64,000 bases of DNA from Desulfoscipio gibsoniae DSM 7213 (GTDB taxonomy: Bacteria; Bacillota; Desulfotomaculia; Desulfotomaculales; Desulfallaceae). Positions 24,923 to 34,373 of this stretch are shown one piece after another (position 1 is the first letter of the stretch; the number at the start of each line of letters is the position of its first letter). Below the pieces are notes generated by a model. The model had not been told where the DNA came from, did no database searches, and saw only the letters and a program-made list of their open reading frames with translations. The stretch lies in assembly GCF_000233715.2 (NCBI RefSeq), contig NC_021184.1, positions 124,001 through 188,000 of the forward strand, given 5' to 3'. A program made the translations under genes and the position numbers.

Positions 24923-25315
24923 TTGCATGGCTGTATTTTTTGTAGAAAACCGGAAACCGAAATAATTGCAGAAAATAAGCTGGCGCTGGCCTTCTTTGAC
25001 AAATACCCGGTTAATAAGGGACACGTACTTGTTGTGCCCAAACGTCACGTAGAGACATTCTTTGATGCTAACTGGCAGGAAATTATGGATATAAATAAGC
25101 TAATTTTTGAAGTTAAGGATATATTGCAAATTAAATTTAACCCTGATGGCTTTAATATAGGAGCCAATGTCGGTCGGGCTGCCGGCCAGACAATTTTTCA
25201 CCTGCATTACCATATTATACCGCGCTATGACGGTGACGTTGAGGACCCGAGGGGCGGCATTAGAAGAATTAAAAAAAGCATTGTGCCGTATCTTGAGGAA
25301 GGGGAATTGCCATGA
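24923..25315 (+). CDS. HIT-family nucleotide hydrolase/transferase
   Basis: TTG 24923 after AAAGGAGG. CIFCRKPETEI at the N-terminus (zinc-type CxxC half) and the HIT triad FHLHYHIIPRY near residue 95 identify it. HIT proteins act on dinucleoside polyphosphates or nucleoside phosphoramidates. 130 residues is normal. Confidence 0.92.
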   Translation: MHGCIFCRKPETEIIAENKLALAFFDKYPVNKGHVLVVPKRHVETFFDANWQEIMDINKLIFEVKDILQIKFNPDGFNIGANVGRAAGQTIFHLHYHIIPRYDGDVEDPRGGIRRIKKSIVPYLEEGELP

Positions 25316-25404
25316 TTAAAGTTTGCTACGAACCTAAAGATGCTTATGTAAACTGGCACTTCAGGGAAGTCTTCAGGGGACCGGGCAGGTATCAAGCCGG
25401 TTAG
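25312..25404 (+). other. Short open frame overlapping the HIT stop
   Basis: ATG 25312 overlaps the HIT TGA and opens a 30-codon frame (MIKVCYEPKDAYVNWHF...), ending TAG at 25402-25404. Translational coupling is possible, but it is probably a fragment of a lost gene. 25405-25502 shows nothing else. Confidence 0.3.
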
Positions 25405-25502
25405 TATGCTTATGCAGCGGGTTTGGCAAATGAAAGTAATGGCACCTGGGGAATTATAAATTAAAACGCTAAGAAAAACTTAAAATGATCGTGGGGTAAG
25501 CC

Positions 25503-25888
25503 ATGAAAAAAGTAACCGCAGCTATCATTGAAAAAAACGGCAGGGTTCTTATCGCCCAAAGGCCCCAGGGGGATAAACTGGACTTAAGGTGGGAGTTCCC
25601 GGGCGGGAAAATTGAGCAAGGGGAAACTCCGGAGCAGTGCTTTTTGCGGGAGATTAAAGAGGAGTTAAACCTTGATATTAAAATAACGAAGCATTTTATG
25701 AACAGCTGCTATAAGTACGAAACCGGCGAGATTGAATTAATATGCTATCTTGTAGAAACTATCGAGGCGAATTAAAATTGAATTTCCATGCGGCGGTAGA
25801 GTGGGCAAAAAGGGACAAATTAAAGGAATTTAATTTTGCTCTGGCTGATATTCCTGTCCGGGAATATTATGAGCATGGTATGAGGTAG
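25503..25888 (+). pseudogene. NUDIX (MutT-like) hydrolase, frameshifted
   Basis: ATG 25503 opens a MutT-like protein: AAIIEKNGRVLIAQRPQGD, then the NUDIX box GGKIEQGETPEQCFLREIKEEL (GX5EX7REUXEEXGU pattern). The frame stops at 25773-25775 after 90 residues, but the expected C-terminus (FHAAVEWAKRDKLKEFNFALADIPV) continues at once in another frame to TAG 25886-25888. One missing base near 25766 explains it: GAGGCG(G)AATTAAAATTG. The truncated product keeps the catalytic box but lacks the last strand and helix. A sequencing error cannot be excluded. Confidence 0.8.
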
Positions 25889-25927
25889 CAGAAAGTATAT
25901 TATAAGAATCAAACAAGGAATAATAAA

Positions 25928-26431
25928 ATGCTAAAGCCGGTTCCAGATGTCCTGAAAAAAAACCTTAAAATAATCTTTGTGGGCTATAACCCCAGCATCC
26001 GCTCCTCGGAAACCGGGCACCACTTTGCTAATCCGAGCAACCGGTTCTGGAATATTTTGTACAGGGCCGGGCTAACACCCCGCAAATACAGGCCGGAGGA
26101 GGACATTGGTTTTCTGAAGTTGGGGTACGGTATGACTAATATAGTGTCCCGCCCCACCCGGGCGGCCGCGGATATTACGAATCATGAATATAAGAATGGC
26201 GGGGTGGAATTATACCGGAAGATATCGTATTACAGGCCGCGTGTAGTATGCTTTGTTGGAAAGGGAGTCTATGAAAAATACAGTGGTCGGCGGAATGTTT
26301 CCTGGGGTAAACAGGAAAAACCTATAGTATCCGGGGTAACCGACTTTGTGGCCCCCTCGTCAAGCGGTTTAGTACGCATGAAACTGGACGAGGTTGTAGT
26401 AATTTACAGTGGTTTAAAAGAATTCACATAA
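25928..26431 (+). CDS. mug: Mismatch-specific uracil/thymine DNA glycosylase (Mug family)
   Basis: ATG 25928 after AAGGAA. The active-site motif FVGYNPSIRSSETGHHFANPSNRFW (residues about 18-42) and the C-terminal insertion-loop motif FVAPSSSGL near 143 match the Mug/TDG group of uracil-DNA glycosylases. The enzyme removes U or T from G mismatches in base-excision repair. The call rests on these two motifs and the 167-residue length. Confidence 0.88.
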   Translation: MLKPVPDVLKKNLKIIFVGYNPSIRSSETGHHFANPSNRFWNILYRAGLTPRKYRPEEDIGFLKLGYGMTNIVSRPTRAAADITNHEYKNGGVELYRKISYYRPRVVCFVGKGVYEKYSGRRNVSWGKQEKPIVSGVTDFVAPSSSGLVRMKLDEVVVIYSGLKEFT

Positions 26432-26452
26432 AATGATCTAATATACAGAGAG

Positions 26453-26481
26453 CACGTTGATAATTACTTCAACGTGTTTTT
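26453..26481 (+). terminator. Terminator after mug
   Basis: CACGTTGA / TCAACGTG stem followed by TTTTT. Confidence 0.8.
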
Positions 26482-26680
26482 AATGCCGTGCCTTTCATGG
26501 ACAATGTTCTATAAGGTGTCTGTAAATGTCTACATGATATTTTTACCATTCTTTATCTTTAATATAAGACAAACGAAACGTCCCCCCTGTCTTAATACTT
26601 TTTTTCCTACTTGCGCATAATATAATTTTAAACTCAAAATGATAATGTTTAGATTAAAGCTAATTAGGCGGGGGAGTATT

Positions 26681-27229
26681 GTGAAAAAAGAACTGCACAG
26701 CTCAGTATACTATGACGATAAGTTTGCTTTAAGCAAAGCTATCGTTTCTTTGGAAGCGATTCTTCCGCCTCCCGGAAGAAACGTATCGTATTTTTGTATT
26801 GGTTCAGACTCGAGCACCGGTGATTGTTTTGGTCCGCTAACCGGTACACTATTAAAAAGGATAGGCATTCCTAATGTAATAGGGTCTTTAGACGATACGG
26901 TACATGCCAAGAACATGGAAGAAAAAATAAAGCAATTGAACAATGGTAATTATGTAGTGGCCATTGATGCAACTATGGGACATTTCAAAGATGTAGGCAA
27001 CTTGTTTTTTGGCAAGAAACCTGTTCGTCCCGGTGCGGCTTTCCAAAGGGAACTAGCTCCAGTAGGGGACGCTTCAGTGGTGTTTAACGTAGCAGCTAAT
27101 GGCTTTGCTAACTTTTTGGTGCTGGGTTGCACCAGTATGAACAAGGTATGGTTAGCCTCAAATCTATTGGTGAGGGCTATAAGCGTTATAGCCTATAGAA
27201 GAAGAATAGGAAAATACGCGTCAAACTAA
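26681..27229 (+). CDS. yyaC: Spore protease-like protein YyaC
   Basis: GTG 26681 lies just after GGGGGAG, shortening the longest frame (26639) by 14 codons and giving MKKELHSSVYYDD. It matches YyaC, a GPR-protease-fold sporulation protein: FCIGSDSSTGDCFGPLTGTLL near residue 43, VVAIDATMGHFKDVGNLFF near 89 and RPGAAFQRELAPVGDASVVFNV near 114. In Bacillus it is sporulation-expressed; its proteolytic target is not established. Confidence 0.88.
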   Translation: MKKELHSSVYYDDKFALSKAIVSLEAILPPPGRNVSYFCIGSDSSTGDCFGPLTGTLLKRIGIPNVIGSLDDTVHAKNMEEKIKQLNNGNYVVAIDATMGHFKDVGNLFFGKKPVRPGAAFQRELAPVGDASVVFNVAANGFANFLVLGCTSMNKVWLASNLLVRAISVIAYRRRIGKYASN

Positions 27230-27269
27230 TAAAATATAACGGTTTGTTTTAAATACTATATTTTTAAAT

Positions 27270-27911
27270 TTATATTTCAGGTGATGTTAGGCCCTCTCGG
27301 ATGGCGTATTTGGTAAGCTCAGCAATGCTTGTTAAATTTAGCTTTTTCATAATTTGCCTGCGGTGTGTTTCCACGGTTTTTTTGCTAACAAAGAGGAGCG
27401 AGGCGATCTGGTTGGTGGTTTTACCTTCCGCTATCAACTGAAGTACTTCGCGTTCCCGGGGTGTTAACAAGGAAAAGACATTTGCTTCGCAGTTCTTGTA
27501 TAGATAGTCTTGAATTAAAACCCCTGTAACGCTGGGGCTGAGGTAATACTGGTTGGCGGTAACATATTCTATCGCCCTTACCAGTTCTTCAAAAGCACAA
27601 TCCTTTAACAGGTACCCCCATGCCCCCGCCTTAAACATTTCCGCTATATAACGCCTGTCGGAATACATAGACAAACCAATTATCTTTATTTTAGGATTAA
27701 CGGATAAAATATGACGTGTAGCTTCGATACCGTTTAGTACAGGCATAACCACATCCATAATAATAACTTCCGGAGATGTTTCTCTGGCTACTTGTATGCA
27801 TTCTTTACCGTTAACCGCCTCTGCTATTACATCCATACACGGGTGTCCATTAAACAATGCCCGAAGACCTTCGCGAATCATCTTGTGGTCATCAGCAATC
27901 ATAATTCTCAT
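27270..27911 (-). CDS. NarL/DegU-type response regulator
   Basis: The receiver domain begins MRIMIADDHKMIREGL (acid pocket DD) with phospho-acceptor in VIIMDVVMPVLNG near residue 55 and a conserved K near 103. The LuxR-type HTH (LTPREREVLQLIAEGKTTNQIASLLFVSKKTVETHRRQIM) lies at about 146-190. No partner histidine kinase is adjacent; the neighbours are chemoreceptors. 213 residues is usual. Confidence 0.92.
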   Translation of the reverse strand: MRIMIADDHKMIREGLRALFNGHPCMDVIAEAVNGKECIQVARETSPEVIIMDVVMPVLNGIEATRHILSVNPKIKIIGLSMYSDRRYIAEMFKAGAWGYLLKDCAFEELVRAIEYVTANQYYLSPSVTGVLIQDYLYKNCEANVFSLLTPREREVLQLIAEGKTTNQIASLLFVSKKTVETHRRQIMKKLNLTSIAELTKYAIREGLTSPEI

Positions 27912-28044
27912 TTATGTCAACACTCCCAAAGATGCCTGTTTAGAAACCATGTTGTTCAATGAATTTGGCGTTTTGCTCATCATTCCTTTTTCTTTATCTT
28001 CTTATACCTTACCCCAAAAACCATTATACACTTTATTGAAACCC

Positions 28045-28099
28045 AAATAAAAAATAAAAAACCAAGGGGCGTCCGCTGTTTGTAAACGAAACCCCTTGG
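28045..28099 (-). terminator. Terminator of the first chemoreceptor gene
   Basis: On the minus strand CCAAGGGG...CCCCTTGG encloses a 22-base loop and is followed by a long T-run (complement of the A-tract at 28045-28061). Confidence 0.8.
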
Positions 28100-28194
28100 A
28101 TACGTTTATGCTATTGGGGGGGGAATTATGCCGGGCTACTGTTGATTTGGCTTTATCCAATACAAATGAGTATATTGACTTGCCAATAAAGGTT

Positions 28195-29793
28195 TTATAT
28201 TTTAAATCTCATTACCACGTTATTAAGTTCCGCGGACAGTTTATTTAGTTCTTCCGTTGAGGCTGAGACTTCCTCCATGGCGGCAGTCTGTTCCTCGGTG
28301 GTCCCGGCTACGTTTTGTACCCCGGCGGAAACCTGCTGAGCGGCAGCAGCAACGTTTTGCACCTGGTCTGTCAGCTCTTTAACGGCATTAATGATTTCAG
28401 AGAAGCTTTCACCTACTTCACTAACAACTTTGTTACCCTGGTTAACTCTTTCTACCCCAATAGACATAGCTTGCTCTGCCTGATCTGCTTGGTCTTGTAT
28501 TTCCTTGATCAGCTGTTTGATTTCCTTAGTGGATTGGGCGGACTGTTCAGCCAATTTACGCACTTCCTCTGCCACAACAGCAAATCCCCTGCCGGCTTCT
28601 CCGGCCCTGGCAGCCTCTATGGCGGCGTTTAGGGCTAAAAGGTTAGTCTGATCGGCAATGTTGGTAATTACTTCAACAAACTGGCCAATCTTGCCTATCG
28701 CAGTGCCAAGAGCTGTCACTGAATTGTTAACTTGTATGTTGGATGCTGAAATTTCCTGCATTTGTCCGGTGATCATTTCAATACCATGGAAGCCTTTATC
28801 TGCGTGTTGTGACGCAATGTCTGCCTGTCGGGAAACATCCTGGGTGCTTTCAGACACGTTTTCCATCGTGCTTGCCACCTCACCCATGGTGGATGCTGTC
28901 TCGGCCGCCGCAGCGGAAGTTTGTTGGGCTTGAGATGTCAGCTGTTGAGCCGAATCCGACAATTGACTGGAAGAATCTTTGATTTTTTGGATTATGCTAA
29001 TGAATCCCGCTTGCATTTGATTAAGTGCAGCGGCCAGATCCCCCAGTTCATCGGCTGACCTGATTTCTATCTTTTCCCTCAAGTCACCGTCAGCATACTT
29101 ATTGGCACCAGAGACCATTTGTAAAATTGGGTTTTTCAACATCCTGGTCATAGTAGCGCTTAATATAATGCCGATAATAACCGAAATGAAAAGCATAACT
29201 GTGGATGCCGTAATGACCTTGGCAGCGTCCGAATTGGATTCATTTAAACTTTGGACAACTATTTGATTATTATTTTCCACGAGCTTTTGAATGCTTTCTG
29301 AAAGCTGATTGGTATAAGGAATAAGCTCGTTGGTGATAACATTCATTTCCGCAAATTTAGCATCGGCCTGCTCTTCATTCCCGGCATTCAGTTCATTATG
29401 GTATGCTCTTACCGCCGGGGCAAGCCTGTTGATCAATCCGTCCCTGTACTGGCTTGATGCGTCGATTAACTTTTGCACTTCTGGTTTATCTTCTTCCGTG
29501 GCTATCTGCAGCAGCTTGTTTTCGTTATCCAGTACCTGGTTTATACTTTGTTCCGTTTGTTGATAATATGTTTCATCGCCATAAGCAATGAAGCCTCTCA
29601 TGGACGCTACGGCATCTTTAAAAGTGTTTTCAGTTTGAAACTGTAGGATTAAGCATTCACTTGCCTTGCTTATGTTATTAATATCTTTTTTAATAGATGT
29701 AAGATTGAAATAAGCATTACTGCCCAGTATTACAACTATTATTAGCATCATGACATAACCCAGACTTATTTTAGCACCCAGTTTGAGCTTCAT
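28195..29793 (-). CDS. Methyl-accepting chemotaxis protein
   Basis: 532 residues: membrane helix 1 (about 10-30), an all-helical external four-helix sensor domain (about 31-185), helix 2 (about 190-212), HAMP (about 213-268), then the signalling coiled coil with the invariant tip [36 protein letters not shown]-rich methylation heptads flank the tip. The ligand is unknown. A purine-rich AGGGAGG ribosome binding site precedes the ATG. Confidence 0.93.
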   Translation of the reverse strand: MKLKLGAKISLGYVMMLIIVVILGSNAYFNLTSIKKDINNISKASECLILQFQTENTFKDAVASMRGFIAYGDETYYQQTEQSINQVLDNENKLLQIATEEDKPEVQKLIDASSQYRDGLINRLAPAVRAYHNELNAGNEEQADAKFAEMNVITNELIPYTNQLSESIQKLVENNNQIVVQSLNESNSDAAKVITASTVMLFISVIIGIILSATMTRMLKNPILQMVSGANKYADGDLREKIEIRSADELGDLAAALNQMQAGFISIIQKIKDSSSQLSDSAQQLTSQAQQTSAAAAETASTMGEVASTMENVSESTQDVSRQADIASQHADKGFHGIEMITGQMQEISASNIQVNNSVTALGTAIGKIGQFVEVITNIADQTNLLALNAAIEAARAGEAGRGFAVVAEEVRKLAEQSAQSTKEIKQLIKEIQDQADQAEQAMSIGVERVNQGNKVVSEVGESFSEIINAVKELTDQVQNVAAAAQQVSAGVQNVAGTTEEQTAAMEEVSASTEELNKLSAELNNVVMRFKI

Positions 29794-30295
29794 ATTGTCA
29801 ACCTCCCTAGTTGGTGTATGATTTTATTAACTTTCATAATGTCCCTCCGCATAGGCAATTATCGAGTTCAATATTACCACCTGCTTCTGTTCCACCTATT
29901 GCACCCCCTTTTAAATAGCCATTTGCCTAAAAGCTATTCGTACTAAGAAAAGAAAAACCCAGCCTCCCTACTTTATATATCGAAATATAATAAAAAGCAG
30001 GACATTAGGGTTTTCCTTATTTAAGAGGTTGTAAATCCTTATTTATAATATGGAATATAAACTAATCAAGGTAATTTATTGGTATGAACCATAACTGTTA
30101 TGAAAAGGGGTTCCGGTATATTGGTATTTTATTACTTATAATAAAAAAATGCAGGATTTTGAAACCTGTTATCGAAAATTAAAATAAACCTTATATTTTT
30201 GACTTATCAGAACCAATTCTGCTGTTCTTCTGCGCCTTTTAGAAAAGTCGTATATCTATTCTGGATGTATAGATAGTTAGTTAGCTTAAGCTTCA

Positions 30296-30321
30296 GTTCA
30301 GATAAGTCCACTTATCTGAAC
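30296..30321. repeat. 26-bp palindrome GTTCAGATAAGT-CC-ACTTATCTGAAC
   Basis: Twelve-bp perfect arms with a CC centre in the long intergenic region between the first two chemoreceptor genes. A decayed copy (left arm and half of the right arm) lies at 32584-32603, next to the tyrosine recombinase gene. Otherwise 29794-30463 holds only A+T-rich sequence and a terminator. Confidence 0.8.
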
Positions 30322-30337
30322 ATTTATCCCCTGAAAA

Positions 30338-30398
30338 CAAAAGCAATAGGAACGTACCTATTATCTAATGGATAGGCACGTCCTTATTGCTTTTTAGT
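30338..30398. terminator. Bidirectional terminator-like hairpin after the second chemoreceptor
   Basis: GCAATAGGAACGTACCTAT pairs imperfectly with ATAGGCACGTCCTTATTGC, with a T-run on the + side and A-rich sequence on the other. It lies 3' of the minus-strand chemoreceptor gene. Confidence 0.65.
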
Positions 30399-30463
30399 AA
30401 CATTCTTTTTTAAAAAAGCTGTCTGAAGTACTGAGATTTCAAACTTATTTACACTAAGTTTTG

Positions 30464-32086
30464 CTACTTTTTATTAAGGTCAACACCTGTTTTTTGCGAT
30501 TTATCTACATTGAACTTATTTACAAGATCATTTAATTCAATAGATAACCTGGATAACGAATCAGCAGATGCTGAAACTTCCTCCATTGTTGCAGTTTGTT
30601 CTTCCGTAGAGGCCGCAACATTTTGAACACCGGCTGACATTTGTTCTGTTGCAGATGCCACTTCCTGGATTTGCGAAGTTAGTTCTTGGACGGTATTTAT
30701 AATACCTTTAAAATTATTACCAACTTCTCCAACTATATCCGTACCGGCGATTACCTCTTTTCCCCCTTCCGCCATTACGCCTACAGCTTTCTGAGATTCA
30801 TTCTGGATAGCATTAACTAGTTTGTATATTTCTTTTGCTGCGCTGGCTGATTGTTCGGCCAGCTTTCTAACTTCTTCTGCAACCACTGCAAATCCTCTCC
30901 CATGTTCCCCAGCCCGGGCGGCTTCTATTGCTGCGTTAAGTGCTAATAAATTAGTTTGATCTGCAATGTTGGTAATCAGTTCAACAATTTGGTTTATTTC
31001 CTGGGATTTTTGGTTAAGTCCATCAATTGCTTTAGAAACATCGTTAGCGGTGTTTGATATACTCTGCATTTGCTTCGTAACTTTTTCTATGCCTTTGTTT
31101 CCTTCAGTGGCATGCTCTGTTGCTGTTTCCGAAGCAGTGGCTATCTCTTGTATATTAGAGGTAATCTGTTCTACGGAAGAAGAAATCTCGGTCATAGTGG
31201 CCGATGTTTCATTAGCCGAAGCAGCAGTTTGTTGTGCGCTTGAACTTAGCTGTTGAGAAGAAGCGGCAACAGTATTTGACTTTTCTTTAATTTCAATAAC
31301 CACCTCACGTAGATGCGAAATCATTGTTTTAAAGGCTGCAGAAAGGATTCCTATCTCGTCTTTAGACCCTGTATAAATATCTACTGTTAAATCACCTGAA
31401 GCTGCTGTTTGTGCAGCGTTTACCAATTCACCAACCGGTTTCGTTACGCTTCGTGCAATAGCCAAAGCAATTATTAGACCTAATAATAAACCTATAACTC
31501 CTGCTGAATACATTATTAAACTCGCCAAACGATAACTTTCTTGCGCTTGCTCATATCGCATCCGGGTACGCTCACCCGCATATTCATTAAGCTCACTTAA
31601 AGTGTTCCTCCATTCAGTAACCTTGGGAATGGATTCTTCAAATAGAAGTGTTAGTACTTCTTCTCTTTTATCGGCCATTGCCAAATTAGTAATATTATCA
31701 TTGACATTTCTGGATGTTTCTTTCAGCTGTTTGGTTCTTTCAAAAATTTCTCTTCCTTCATCTGAATTCACCAGTCCTTCAAAGCGAGCTTCGGCTTCGT
31801 TATATTGTTGCCGGGCCTCTTCAATTTTTTCCTTCTCTCTTTGTTTTGATTGAGGGTCCTCTAATAAAACAATGGTTGGCATTACTCTAGTAACAATATG
31901 TACAGCATCAAGCATTTCATTTGCTGCATTTTGTTGCTCTATATTAACTTTAACAATACGATTGAGTTTGTCGTCGATCTGCTTCATCTCAGCAATACTG
32001 GTAATTATTATTGCAATCATTAATAACAGAATAATACCAAAGCCAAGTGCCAACCTTAGTCCGAGTTTCATATTCCCGAATCTCAT
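30464..32086 (-). CDS. Methyl-accepting chemotaxis protein
   Basis: The start is ATG at 32086 ([12 protein letters not shown]) behind AGGGGAGG; the longer frame to 32158 lacks such a site. 540 residues: helix 1 (about 10-32), helical external sensor (4HB type, to about 185), helix 2 (about 187-210), HAMP, and signalling domain with tip [34 protein letters not shown]. The tip region is nearly the same as in the other two receptors, the sensor part is not. Confidence 0.93.
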   Translation of the reverse strand: MRFGNMKLGLRLALGFGIILLLMIAIIITSIAEMKQIDDKLNRIVKVNIEQQNAANEMLDAVHIVTRVMPTIVLLEDPQSKQREKEKIEEARQQYNEAEARFEGLVNSDEGREIFERTKQLKETSRNVNDNITNLAMADKREEVLTLLFEESIPKVTEWRNTLSELNEYAGERTRMRYEQAQESYRLASLIMYSAGVIGLLLGLIIALAIARSVTKPVGELVNAAQTAASGDLTVDIYTGSKDEIGILSAAFKTMISHLREVVIEIKEKSNTVAASSQQLSSSAQQTAASANETSATMTEISSSVEQITSNIQEIATASETATEHATEGNKGIEKVTKQMQSISNTANDVSKAIDGLNQKSQEINQIVELITNIADQTNLLALNAAIEAARAGEHGRGFAVVAEEVRKLAEQSASAAKEIYKLVNAIQNESQKAVGVMAEGGKEVIAGTDIVGEVGNNFKGIINTVQELTSQIQEVASATEQMSAGVQNVAASTEEQTATMEEVSASADSLSRLSIELNDLVNKFNVDKSQKTGVDLNKK

Positions 32087-32308
32087 AATTAGCCTCCCCT
32101 TAATTATGATCCTTAAGTACTTCTTGTAGGTTAAACAGTAACACCATCCTATTATCATATTGTGTGTTAAAAACGTTCATTATTGCATAACTTTTCGACT
32201 ATATACCGGGATCTTAGAGTCTTTTAAGCCAACGGTTTGCCGTTACCATCTCCAATGTTCATGATGATGTGGTATAGTAGTAGAAATTTCCCCAAAATAA
32301 CTATACCT

Positions 32309-32533
32309 TTAACAATCGTCACGCTCTATTGGGGGTGTTTTTTTATTAAAGTATTCTTCCTGAATAAGCGGTCCGGCCTTGTTTAATACAACTAACGGGA
32401 TATTGATTTTATCGATATCATGTAGTCCTGAAGTAATAAGATTGTCATTTGCAGGAAAAAATTTATAGGCCGGTTTGCTAACATTTTCATAATGTTGGAG
32501 TAATTTTTTTAAAACAGAAGTTTTTGTTTCCAT
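32309..32533 (-). CDS. Small hypothetical protein
   Basis: 74 residues from an ATG behind AGAGGTA. The sequence METKTSVLKKLLQHYENVSKPAYKF ends in a Lys/Pro/Asp-rich tail. No family recognised. It lies between a chemoreceptor and the recombinase, both orientations diverging from it. Confidence 0.5.
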   Translation of the reverse strand: METKTSVLKKLLQHYENVSKPAYKFFPANDNLITSGLHDIDKINIPLVVLNKAGPLIQEEYFNKKTPPIERDDC

Positions 32534-32583
32534 TCTTACCTCTCACAGTAAAAAGAAATTGATGAATTTCTATCTTCCCTAAT

Positions 32584-32603
32584 GTTCAGATAAGTGGACT
32601 TAT
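32584..32603. repeat. Decayed second copy of the GTTCAGATAAGT palindrome
   Basis: GTTCAGATAAGT-GG-ACTTAT at 32584-32603 repeats the left arm and half of the right arm of the palindrome at 30296-30321; the last six bases differ. It is 68 bases before the recombinase start. Confidence 0.7.
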
Positions 32604-32670
32604 TCGTATCTAGATTGATATAATGAATAACATAACTTAAATAAACAGACATAAAGGGAGTGTTTACTAC

Positions 32671-33588
32671 TTGATCAAGGACGAGGGGAACGAAATATTT
32701 AGTTCTGATAAGTTGGAACTTCTAATCAATAAATTTGAAACTTACTTAAAAGCAACAGACCGTGGCAGTTCTGTTCGTTCCTACGTTGGAGATGTTAATA
32801 GATTTATAAAATGGAGTATTAGTAAATACGATGTTTCTTTGGTTAACGCCACATCACCATTGGATTTAGTGGAATATCGTACTTTTATGCAGGAAAGCGG
32901 AGGACATAAAGGTAATGGCGTAGCGCCAACAACTGTAAACAGAGCCATTATTAGTTTAAAAATTTTTTTTTCATGGCTAAAAAAGGAAGGGTATATTAAA
33001 GATAATCCATCCGAAGATATTAAAATGGTGGCTATTGCAAGTACACCTGTCCCACGTTGGCTCACAAGACCTCAACAAGCTAGGCTTATAAGGGCTGTTC
33101 GCCAATCTGGTAGTAAGCGGGACGAAGCCATCACAAGCTTGATGCTGCATGCCGGGCTGCGGGTAAGCGAACTTTGTTCTCTAAGAAGAAGTGATCTATA
33201 TATATCGGCTAGATGTGGTAAGGTCGCTGTAACCGGTAAGGGGAATAAATATAGGGAGGTTCCTCTAAACAGTACAATTAGAAAGATACTATCGTGTTGG
33301 TTGGCCGAAAATCCTACTGGACCGCTATTTCCTAACAAATACGGGAAAAGCATTTCAACCAGGGGAGTTCTAAAGTTGGTGGCTAGATATGCGTATATTG
33401 CCAAACTTGAAAAGGTAACTCCGCATACTTTAAGACACACCTTTTGTAAAAACGCGATCGACATGGGTATCCCCATAGATCAGGTAGCAGCAATGGCGGG
33501 GCATAGCTCCCTGGATATTACCAAAAGATATACAGCTCCCTCTCAAGATGATCTACAAAAGGCCGTAGAGCGATTATCTTGGGAGTAG
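32671..33588 (+). CDS. Tyrosine recombinase (XerC/D-like integrase)
   Basis: TTG 32671 after AAGGGAGTG. 305 residues with an N-terminal SAM-like core-binding domain and a catalytic domain: Arg in LMLHAGLRVSEL (about 153), Lys in VTGKGNKYREVPL, HTLRHTFCKNAI, MAGHSSLDI, and nucleophile Tyr in TKRYTAPS near 288. All six catalytic positions are present, so it may be active. It could serve a local mobile element; nearby palindromes are candidate sites. Confidence 0.92.
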   Translation: MIKDEGNEIFSSDKLELLINKFETYLKATDRGSSVRSYVGDVNRFIKWSISKYDVSLVNATSPLDLVEYRTFMQESGGHKGNGVAPTTVNRAIISLKIFFSWLKKEGYIKDNPSEDIKMVAIASTPVPRWLTRPQQARLIRAVRQSGSKRDEAITSLMLHAGLRVSELCSLRRSDLYISARCGKVAVTGKGNKYREVPLNSTIRKILSCWLAENPTGPLFPNKYGKSISTRGVLKLVARYAYIAKLEKVTPHTLRHTFCKNAIDMGIPIDQVAAMAGHSSLDITKRYTAPSQDDLQKAVERLSWE

Positions 33589-34065
33589 ATATACGCAGGC
33601 ATGTTGATAAAACTAAAGTTTGGCACCTGGAATTTAAAGACGATAAATCGGTGACTGCCAAGTTTAACCGGATGAGTCACGGTTTTATTTGGTCGAAGTT
33701 TTTAGCTATGACGCGGCGCCGGGCTTTAAGAAAAGGTGTGCCATTGGTTAAAATAAAACCGGCTTTTACATCAGTTATCGGAATCTTAAAATATCAGGTT
33801 CAATACGGTCTTTCCAACCACGAAGCGGCAGGCTATGTAATTAGCCCGGCGGGGATAGGATGTAACCATGAAAAATTACCCGGCCACTGGTAAAGCAGTT
33901 TATCAAAAAGAAAAAGAAAGACGGTTTTTCTAAGCTAACCAACTGGAAACAGTGGAGCTTCATAAAAAAAGCGGTGGTTGCCGCAATAAAAAAACATACC
34001 AAGAAGGAGGTGCAAAGCCTGGTCTCTTGGCAGCATTACAGAAAACAACTTTTAGTTTCGGGTTA
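33579..34065 (+). pseudogene. TnpB-like (IS605 OrfB-type) gene remnant, C-terminal
   Basis: The frame from 33579 carries SKFLAMTRRRALRKGVPLVKIKPAFTSVIGILKYQ and YGLSNHEAAGYVI, which is the segment R..R.GV.. I.V.PA.TS.IG..KY...YGLS.H.AAA.VI typical of TnpB-related proteins. It stops at 33893; the C-terminus continues in another frame (LTNWKQWSFIKKAVVAAIKK ... SWQHYRKQLLVSG) to TAA near 34065, so there is at least one frameshift. Everything upstream of this segment, including the first catalytic Asp region, is missing. It begins inside the recombinase stop region, suggesting one insertion event next to the other. Confidence 0.75.
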
Positions 34066-34079
34066 ACACCTTGACATAA

Positions 34080-34335
34080 ATTTCGCGCTAAAGTATGGCA
34101 CGGTACACGTAGTGAAAGGCTGTGCTGTACAGTTAACAACTAGGCGGTGGGTAACACCCTCTTTCGGGCAGCACGTTAGCCTTCAAGGTTAGCGGCGGGT
34201 TACTGTAAGATTTACTCGAAATACAGGCGAAAGCCTGTAGCTAAGCAGTTGAATCCTGTGATACTGCCGCCCGTTTACAACCCTTGTGGTTGCTGGCAAC
34301 CCTTGAGGTTGTAGTCGAACGGGTGAGGAACCTAT
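34080..34335 (+). ncRNA. Strongly structured region after the TnpB remnant; candidate omega-RNA relic
   Basis: Several perfect hairpins occur in order: TACAGGC-GAAA-GCCTGTA (34222-34239), GCAGT...ACTGC (34245-34267), an outer CCCGTT...AACGGG stem (34270-34323) enclosing two near-identical hairpins CAACC-CTTGT-GGTTG (34278-34292) and CAACC-CTTGA-GGTTG (34297-34311). Such an RNA at the 3' end of a TnpB-type gene fits the guide RNA of IS200/IS605 elements, but no experimental or database support is available here. It could instead be a leader of the downstream reductase gene. Confidence 0.5.
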
Positions 34336-34373
34336 TGTAGGTTTTGATAGGTTTCAGAAACCAGGGTATAGCA

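Noticed and set aside
28658-28933. Plus-strand open frames within the chemoreceptor genes
   Set aside because: Ser/Ile-rich antisense readings of the repetitive signalling domain, without ribosome sites.
32160-32215. Possible sigma-D (flagellar) promoter before the second chemoreceptor
   Set aside because: TAAA and CCCGGTAT occur on the minus strand but are spaced 12 bases rather than 15, so support is too weak.
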